Notes under the pieces: model-generated
Seen by the model: the letters and a program-made list of their open reading frames with translations, nothing else
What the model was told of the DNA's origin: nothing
Database searches by the model: none
Made by a program: the position numbers and the translations under genes
Assembly (NCBI RefSeq): GCF_900187565.1
Contig: NZ_FYED01000023.1
Coordinates: forward strand, 1 to 64,000
DNA length: 64,000 nt
Origin: Pseudomonas sp. Irchel 3A7
GTDB taxonomy: Bacteria > Pseudomonadota > Gammaproteobacteria > Pseudomonadales > Pseudomonadaceae
Direction: 5' to 3'
Shown: piece by piece, positions 58,266-64,000 of the stretch
Position numbering within the stretch: the first letter of the stretch is position 1
Layout of the letters: each line of letters opens with the position of its first letter

Positions 58266-59885
58266 ATGACGATTTCTCGACGATGGTTCATGGCGGGCCT
58301 GGCGCTGACCGGCGCTGCCGTGCCTGCGGCTTTTTATGGGCATCGCCAATGGACGAAACCGGATCCGACAATCACCCCCGGCGAAGCCTCGTTCGATGTC
58401 GCGGATGTCGCCGGCCAGCGTTTGGCCGATACCTTGCGTGGTGTCTGGCAGATCCGTTTCGAAGGCCGTGATGCGGGGCTTGAAGGCCTGCCGGCGGATG
58501 GGTTGGAAGTGTTCCTCGACATCGGCCACAAAGGTCGCGGCGTGATCGGTTTTCTCGACACCGCCGAACGACTGCGTTCGAGCGGGGCGCCGCGTTACCG
58601 GGTACTCGGCGATCTGGCTGGCGCCAAACCGGCGCAGTTGAGCTGGCGATTGCTCAGTGCCGACGGTAACCCCGATTACGAGTTCAGCATGACGCTGGAC
58701 GAAGTCTGGGCCGGGTTCGGCAACGCCGGCAGTGGCTCGCTCAGTGGGCGGGTGTTGAATCTGGACCGGCCGTTGATGATGACCGCCCAGGACAATCGCT
58801 TCATCGCCGTCAAGCGCGTATTTCCCGAAGCCCGCGAGCGAACCGGTCTGAATGCGCCGCTGCTGGCCTGGCTGACGTCCGCCGAGCATCGCTTGTTTCA
58901 CCAGCTCTGGCATGCGTCCCGTGACAAGTGGCACAACCTGCCCGAAGACAAGCGCAGCGCCTTGCGCGGCATCGGCTGGCAGCCTGGTCCACGGGACAAG
59001 GAGCGTGATGCCCGTGGCGCGCGCAAGGATCGCAACGGTTCGGGCGTAGACTTCTTCTTCATGCACCGGCACATGCTCGGTACGGCGCGCTCGCTGCAGG
59101 ACTTGCCGTCGTGGACGCAATTCCCGCTGCCGCAGCCGGAGCTGGCCCGGGATCGCATCGGCTTCGCCAATTATTTCGACAACCATGACGGTACCGCGCT
59201 GCCGCCCACCTGGCTGGCCGAAGACGATGACGAGTACTCAAAGTGGGTCGCCGACATCAAGACCGCCGAGACGTACCACAGCAATTTCCAGGTCTGGGAG
59301 TCGCAGTACCGCGACCCGCGTTACCTGTCGAAGTTGACCCTGGGGCAGTTCGGCTCGGAAGTGGAGTTGGGGTTGCACGACTGGCTGCACATGCGCTGGG
59401 CCTCGGTGCCGCGGGATCCGTCCAACGGCCAGCCGGTGCCGTTCGCCCGTGATCCGGCGGACTTTTCCGCGCGTTGGTTTGCACCGGAAAACGACTTCCT
59501 CGGCGATCCGTTTTCGTCTCATGTGAGCCCGGTGTTCTGGCACTTTCACGGTTGGATCGACGATCGCCTGGAAGACTGGTTCCGCGCCCACGAGCGCTTT
59601 CATCCCGGCGAAGTCAGCCGGCTTGAGGTCAATGGCGTGCCGTGGTTCGCACCGGGGCGCTGGGTTGAAATCGGCGACCCGTGGCTGGGTCCGACCACCC
59701 ATGGCTGTAGCACTACACCGGGGTTGCAGACGGGCAAGTCGGTGGAAATGGACCCGGAGACCATGAAGCTGGCGCTGCGGATTACCTTTGGCGAGGACGA
59801 GAAGAAGCTCAAGGATCTGTTCAGGAAGGTGCCGCAGCGGCCTTGGTATGCGCGAAATCTAAAGGCCAAACAAAGTCAGGTCTGA
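58266..59885 (+). CDS. pvdP: PvdP, periplasmic tyrosinase of pyoverdine maturation
   Basis: This 539-residue copper enzyme oxidises and cyclises ferribactin to dihydropyoverdine in the periplasm. A Tat signal (SRRWFMAGLALTGAA) leads. Histidines of the tyrosinase domain are in FFMHRHMLG, LGLHDWLHMRWAS and SPVFWHFHGWIDD. The length fits the known PvdP. The ATG at 58266 has an AGGTAGGG site and puts the twin arginines near the start; ATG 58245 and TTG 58227 are in frame. It is divergent from pvdM, and both have PvdS boxes. Confidence 0.95.
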   Translation: MTISRRWFMAGLALTGAAVPAAFYGHRQWTKPDPTITPGEASFDVADVAGQRLADTLRGVWQIRFEGRDAGLEGLPADGLEVFLDIGHKGRGVIGFLDTAERLRSSGAPRYRVLGDLAGAKPAQLSWRLLSADGNPDYEFSMTLDEVWAGFGNAGSGSLSGRVLNLDRPLMMTAQDNRFIAVKRVFPEARERTGLNAPLLAWLTSAEHRLFHQLWHASRDKWHNLPEDKRSALRGIGWQPGPRDKERDARGARKDRNGSGVDFFFMHRHMLGTARSLQDLPSWTQFPLPQPELARDRIGFANYFDNHDGTALPPTWLAEDDDEYSKWVADIKTAETYHSNFQVWESQYRDPRYLSKLTLGQFGSEVELGLHDWLHMRWASVPRDPSNGQPVPFARDPADFSARWFAPENDFLGDPFSSHVSPVFWHFHGWIDDRLEDWFRAHERFHPGEVSRLEVNGVPWFAPGRWVEIGDPWLGPTTHGCSTTPGLQTGKSVEMDPETMKLALRITFGEDEKKLKDLFRKVPQRPWYARNLKAKQSQV

Positions 59886-59901
59886 CGACCGTGTTATCGT
59901 T

Positions 59902-59996
59902 TTATCGCTGGCAAGCCAGCTCCCACAGGTTATGTGTCGTATATAAGAAGCGCGGCATACACAAAACCTTGTGGGAGCTGGCTTGCCAGCGATAGC
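59902..59996. repeat. REP pair of the GCTGGCTTGCCAGC subfamily
   Basis: Opposed units of ATCGCTGGCAAGCCAGCTCC and its reverse complement lie between convergent pvdP and opmQ. This is a further REP subfamily in the window. Confidence 0.88.
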
Positions 59997-60015
59997 AATC
60001 TCAACAACACCGCGT

Positions 60016-61410
60016 TTACAAAGCCTGCCACCCACCCCCAAGCGCCTTGTACAGCGCAATGCTCGCCTGCAACCGCGACAACCGCAGTTGCACATTCAGA
60101 TCCTGCGCCGCATACAGCGTGCGCTGGGTTTCCAGCACGGTCAGCAGATCCTCGGCCCCCGCCTGATAACGGCTTTGCGCAATGTCGAACGCAGTTTGCG
60201 CCTGGCGCAGTTCTTCGCTTTGCCACTGCCGCTGTTCGTCCAGCCCACGGATGCTGTTCAGCGCTTTTTCCACATCGGCAAAACCATTGATGATCGCGCC
60301 GCGATAGGCTTCCAGCAGTTCTTCCTGGCGGGCGGTGGCCTTGTCGCGTTCGGCGCCCAGGCGACCGTTGTTGAACACTGGTGCCAGCAGTCCGGCGGCG
60401 AGGTTGTAGAAAGGACTGCGCAGAATGTCGCCGGCGCGATCGGCACCGGAGCCGATTTCCGCGCTCAGGGTTACGGTCGGCAACATGGCGGCGCGGGCGA
60501 CGGTGACGTCGGCCTGGGCGGCGGCCAGTTGCGCTTCGGCGCGGGCAATGTCCGGGCGGCGGCTGAGCAATTGGCTGGGCACGCCGGCTTCGATGGCCGG
60601 CCATGACAGTTGATCGAAGCGCTCCTGACCCAAGGCCAGCGCCTGCACCGGGCGGCCGAGCAGCGTGGCGAGACTGATCTGCGCGTCCATGGCCTGTTGC
60701 TGAACCAGCGGCAATTGCCGTTGCTGCGCCGCGACCAGGCTTTTCTGTTGGGCCAGTTCCAGGGCGGTCGCGGAGCCCGAGTCGAAGCGGGTTTGCACCA
60801 GCCTCAAAACGTTCTGCGCATTGGCCAGATTCAGCTCGGCAATGCGGCTCTGTTCCTGCAGCGACAAGGTTTGTGCATAACTGTTGGCCACGCCACTGAG
60901 CAACGTCAGCTCCACCGTCGCCTGATCGAACTCACTGGCCTGCAGGGCGAATTGCGCACTGTCGCGGGAGGCGCGCTGGCCACCCCAGAAGTCGATTTCG
61001 TAACTGGCCGTGAGGTTGGCGGTGAAGTAGTCGACCGCGTCGTTATCGCTGTCGGCGTCGAGTTGGCTATAGCCGCTACCGCGCAGCAACTTCTGGCGGT
61101 TGGCGTTCAAACCGGCCTTGACCTCCGGCAACTGCGAGCCACCGGCGACCACGGTTTCGGCCTGCGCCTGGCGCACTCGGGCGATGGCGGCGGCCAGGTC
61201 GTAACTGCCGACCCGGGCCTGTTCGACCAGGCGCTCCAGTTGCGGGCTGCCGAAGCGGTTCCACCATTGCGCGTTGTTGCGGGCGGCGTTTCGGTCATGG
61301 GGCGATTGCCAGGAAGAGGGCGGCACGATGCCGCTGTCCGGGCGCTGGGCCGGGGTGCCACAGGCACTGAGCAACAGGCACAGGGTCAGCAAACTCAAGG
61401 ACGGCTTCAT
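60016..61410 (-). CDS. opmQ: Outer-membrane efflux lipoprotein of the pyoverdine exporter
   Basis: This 464-residue TolC-like channel belongs to the NodT lipoprotein group. The lipobox is LLLSACG in the signal region. Long alpha-helical repeats with PxVxAxAN-like RRPDIARAEAQLAAAQADV are typical. With PvdR and PvdT it forms the PvdRT-OpmQ pump that secretes or recycles pyoverdine. The ATG at 61410 lacks a good ribosome site, but the pvdT stop lies 7 bases before it, so translation is probably coupled. The frame stays open to 61491 inside pvdT. Confidence 0.93.
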   Translation of the reverse strand: MKPSLSLLTLCLLLSACGTPAQRPDSGIVPPSSWQSPHDRNAARNNAQWWNRFGSPQLERLVEQARVGSYDLAAAIARVRQAQAETVVAGGSQLPEVKAGLNANRQKLLRGSGYSQLDADSDNDAVDYFTANLTASYEIDFWGGQRASRDSAQFALQASEFDQATVELTLLSGVANSYAQTLSLQEQSRIAELNLANAQNVLRLVQTRFDSGSATALELAQQKSLVAAQQRQLPLVQQQAMDAQISLATLLGRPVQALALGQERFDQLSWPAIEAGVPSQLLSRRPDIARAEAQLAAAQADVTVARAAMLPTVTLSAEIGSGADRAGDILRSPFYNLAAGLLAPVFNNGRLGAERDKATARQEELLEAYRGAIINGFADVEKALNSIRGLDEQRQWQSEELRQAQTAFDIAQSRYQAGAEDLLTVLETQRTLYAAQDLNVQLRLSRLQASIALYKALGGGWQAL

Positions 61411-61417
61411 GGAGAGA

Positions 61418-63391
61418 TCATTCACTGGTAAGGGCCGTGACCGGGTCGAGTCGGGCAGCTTTGCGGGCCGGCATGAAGCCGAAGACAACACCGGTGACCA
61501 GGGCGCAGCCGAAGGCGCCCAGCACCGCTATCAAGGAGAACGCGACGGCGACTTCGCTGAGGATCAGCACGCCACCGACGATCAGCGCCAGGGCGATCCC
61601 GGCCAGTCCGCCGACCACCGAGAGCATCACGGCTTCGGTGAGGAACTGGCGCAGGATGTCCCGCTGCCGGGCGCCGGTGGCCATGCGGATGCCGATCTCT
61701 CGGGTCCGTTCACGCACGGTCATGAGCATGATGTTCATCACGCCGATGCCGCCCACCAGCAGCGAAATCGCCGCAATCGAACCGAGCATCAGCGACAGGG
61801 TGTTTTGCGTGCGCGCTTCGGCCTGGATCATCGCCGCGTTGTTGGTCAGCTCGAAATCCTTCTTGCCGTTGTGCAGGCGCAGCATCAGCTGTTCGATGGC
61901 GTGCTCGGTCTCCTTGACCTTGCGTGCATCGGCGGCGGCAATCGCGATGTACTCGGGATTGTGCGTACCGAACAGCCGTACGCTGGCGGCGGAGTAGGGG
62001 ATGGCGATGCGGTCGTCGCTGTCGGAATCGCCGGAGCTGGCGCCTTTTTCCGCCAGAACCCCCACCACCTGGAACGGCACGTTCTCAATGAGGATGTACT
62101 GGCCGATGGGGTTGGCCACGTCCTTGAGCAGCTTGGTGCGGACCTTGTGCCCGATCACGGCCACCGCCGCGGCGTTTCGTTCGTCGGCCTCGGTGAAATA
62201 GCTGCCTTCGACCACCGGCCAGTTGAAGATCGCCGGGAAGTTGGTGTCGTTGCCGCCGACGTAGCTCAAGTGGTCGAGGTTGCCGAAACGCACTCCGGCT
62301 TCCTGGCCGTTGACCGGCATGATGCGCATCACTTGCGGCAGGCTTGCCACCGCCTTGACTTCGTCCAGGGTGACGATGCCCAGCGGTGTTCGCGGGTTGG
62401 GGGACGAACCGCTGAGGTAAATAATGTTCGAGCCGAACGCGCCCATCTGCGCCATGACCTGGCGCTTGCTGCCTTCACCGACGGCCAGCATCACCACCAC
62501 CGAGGCCACGCCGATGATGATGCCGAGCAAGGTCAGGGCGGTGCGGAACTTGTTGATCCACATCACCCGCCAGGCCGCTTGCACCGCATCGACCAGTTCG
62601 CCTTTCCAGGCACCTGTTGCTTCGGCGCCTTCGCTGAGGCGTTTGCGCAGATCAACCGCTTGCAGCGCGCCGGGGGTGGCCGAGTGTTGCGCGGCGGGAT
62701 TGTCCCGGGCGCTGTCACTGATGATCAGGCCGTCGCGGATTTCGATGATGCGCTTGGCCCTGGCCGCCACTTCGCGGTCGTGGGTGATCAGGATGACCAC
62801 GTGGCCCTGGCTCGCCAGTTCGTCGAGCAGCGCCATGACCTCCTTGCCGCTGTGACTGTCGAGGGCGCCGGTCGGTTCGTCGGCGAGGATGATGTGGCCG
62901 CCATTCATCAAGGCGCGGGCGATCGACACCCGCTGTTGCTGACCGCCGGACAGCTGATGCGGGCGGTTGCCGGTGCGCGTGGCGAGGCCGAGGCGCTCGA
63001 GCAGGGCGGCGGCGCGGGCGTGGCGTTCGGCTGCCGGGGTGCCCGCGTAGATAGCCGGCATCTCGACGTTTTCCTGGGCCGAGCCGGAAGGGATCAGGTG
63101 GTAACCCTGAAACACGAAACCAAAGGCTTCGCGGCGCAGCCAGGCCAATTCGTCAGTGTCCAGGGCGGCGACGTTTTCCCCGGCGAAGCGGTACTCGCCC
63201 GAAGTCGGGCGGTCGAGGCAGCCGAGGATGTTCATCAGCGTCGACTTGCCGGAACCGGAAGCACCGACAATCGCCACGAACTCACCGGCATGGATCGACA
63301 AGTCGATACCGCGCAACACGTGAACTTCAGGAGCGTCGCCACCGCCGTAGGCCTTGCGGATGTCCGACAGTTCGATCAGGGGCGTCTGCAT
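61418..63391 (-). CDS. pvdT: MacB-like ABC permease/ATPase of the pyoverdine exporter
   Basis: This 657-residue protein joins an N-terminal ATPase domain to a MacB-type permease. The ATPase has Walker [10 protein letters not shown], signature LSGGQ and Walker [14 protein letters not shown] membrane helix near residue 285 is followed by a large periplasmic domain and three C-terminal helices. The motif [20 protein letters not shown] is typical of MacB. The start is directly next to the pvdR stop, with no gap. Confidence 0.95.
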   Translation of the reverse strand: MQTPLIELSDIRKAYGGGDAPEVHVLRGIDLSIHAGEFVAIVGASGSGKSTLMNILGCLDRPTSGEYRFAGENVAALDTDELAWLRREAFGFVFQGYHLIPSGSAQENVEMPAIYAGTPAAERHARAAALLERLGLATRTGNRPHQLSGGQQQRVSIARALMNGGHIILADEPTGALDSHSGKEVMALLDELASQGHVVILITHDREVAARAKRIIEIRDGLIISDSARDNPAAQHSATPGALQAVDLRKRLSEGAEATGAWKGELVDAVQAAWRVMWINKFRTALTLLGIIIGVASVVVMLAVGEGSKRQVMAQMGAFGSNIIYLSGSSPNPRTPLGIVTLDEVKAVASLPQVMRIMPVNGQEAGVRFGNLDHLSYVGGNDTNFPAIFNWPVVEGSYFTEADERNAAAVAVIGHKVRTKLLKDVANPIGQYILIENVPFQVVGVLAEKGASSGDSDSDDRIAIPYSAASVRLFGTHNPEYIAIAAADARKVKETEHAIEQLMLRLHNGKKDFELTNNAAMIQAEARTQNTLSLMLGSIAAISLLVGGIGVMNIMLMTVRERTREIGIRMATGARQRDILRQFLTEAVMLSVVGGLAGIALALIVGGVLILSEVAVAFSLIAVLGAFGCALVTGVVFGFMPARKAARLDPVTALTSE

Positions 63392-64000
63392 TCAACCGCC
63401 ACTCCCGTCGGCCGGGCCGATCAACAGGTGATCGCCTTCCTGCAAGCCGTCGAGGATCTGCACCCGCAGGCGATCACTGATCCCGGTGCGCACGGTGCGT
63501 TGTTCGATGCTGCCGTTACTGGCGACCACTTGCGCGGTCTGGCTGTCCGCTTGCGTGCCGGCCTGCAGGGCGGCAATCGGCGCGGTCAGCACGTCTTTGG
63601 CCTGGTCGGCGACGAAGAACACCTGGGTGGTCATTTCCGCCATCAATGCATTGTCGGCGTTGTCGACGTCCAGCAACACGGTGTACAGCACCACCCGGGC
63701 GCTGCCGCTTTTGCTCGTACTGGCGGGGCTGCCGCCGCCCTGGCTGGTCTGGTCCAGCGGTTTGGGCGGCACCGGCAGAATCTGCCGCACGGTGCTTTGC
63801 CAGCGCCGGCTGCCGCCACTGAGGGTGGTGAACCAGGCGTTCATGCCGGGTTTGACGTGACCGATGTCGGCTTCGGACACCTCGGCCCAGACCGTCATCG
63901 GCGACAACTTGGCGATGCGCAGGATCAGCGGTGTCTGCTGCTGGGCGTTCAGGGTCTGGCCCTCGCGGGCGTCCAGCGCCACCACGGTGCCGGACATCGG
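63392..64000 (-). CDS. pvdR: Membrane-fusion protein of the pyoverdine exporter, C-terminal part
   Basis: This is the end of a MacA/HlyD-type periplasmic adaptor. It holds about 202 residues including the lipoyl/beta-barrel region (MSGTVVALDAREGQTLNAQQ, AEVSEADIGHVKPGM). The start lies beyond the window's right edge, so the internal Met is not the start. It continues directly into pvdT, which fits the operon order pvdR-pvdT-opmQ. Confidence 0.93.
   Translation of the reverse strand, partial: PMSGTVVALDAREGQTLNAQQQTPLILRIAKLSPMTVWAEVSEADIGHVKPGMNAWFTTLSGGSRRWQSTVRQILPVPPKPLDQTSQGGGSPASTSKSGSARVVLYTVLLDVDNADNALMAEMTTQVFFVADQAKDVLTAPIAALQAGTQADSQTAQVVASNGSIEQRTVRTGISDRLRVQILDGLQEGDHLLIGPADGSGG

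Overview
The window looks like chromosomal DNA of a Pseudomonas fluorescens-group bacterium. The evidence is a Pseudomonas-type 5S rRNA end, many REP/REPIN palindromes (core GGGAGCGAGCCTGCTCGCG), a DUF1652 protein and a large pyoverdine siderophore locus. No phage, plasmid, CRISPR or transposase gene was seen.

Region 1 (1-3.3 kb): the 3' end of a 5S rRNA with its terminator, a luciferase-like oxidoreductase, and a stand-alone penicillin-binding protein 2 copy.

Region 2 (3.4-16.6 kb): a quinohemoprotein amine dehydrogenase (QHNDH; pea/qhp) island. An AcoR-like sigma-54 activator, an ABC exporter, a subtilisin-like protease and a flavin monooxygenase form one overlapping gene string. A phenylacetaldehyde-type dehydrogenase follows on the minus strand. 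Then come alpha (di-haem), radical-SAM maturase, gamma (CTQ peptide) and beta subunits. Both structural units have a sigma-54-like promoter, and each carries the same 16-bp sequence at almost the same distance upstream. This points to shared control by the activator.

Region 3 (16.6-24.6 kb): ordinary accessory genes. These include an LprI-like protein, an SRPBCC/kinase-like gene pair, isonitrile hydratase with a divergent GlxA-type regulator, a GH15 enzyme and an MFS transporter. Between genes at about 18.55-18.67 kb lies an unannotated small RNA candidate of the RsmX/Y/Z class (GGA loops plus terminator).

Region 4 (24.7-64 kb): pyoverdine. A type II thioesterase and two giant NRPS genes are on the plus strand. 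An alpha/beta hydrolase follows. The minus strand has the receptor fpvA, exporter pvdE, periplasmic maturation genes pvdO, pvdN and pvdM, and export genes opmQ, pvdT and pvdR (pvdR cut by the window edge). pvdP is on the plus strand. Adenylation codes read from the sequence predict D-Ala, L-Lys, L-Thr, D-Ser and two ornithine-derived residues after the PvdL-made chromophore. Near-perfect PvdS boxes (TAAAT-N16-CGT) precede the thioesterase, pvdE, pvdM and pvdP. pvdL, pvdS, pvdA and the hydroxyornithine acylase are not in the window.
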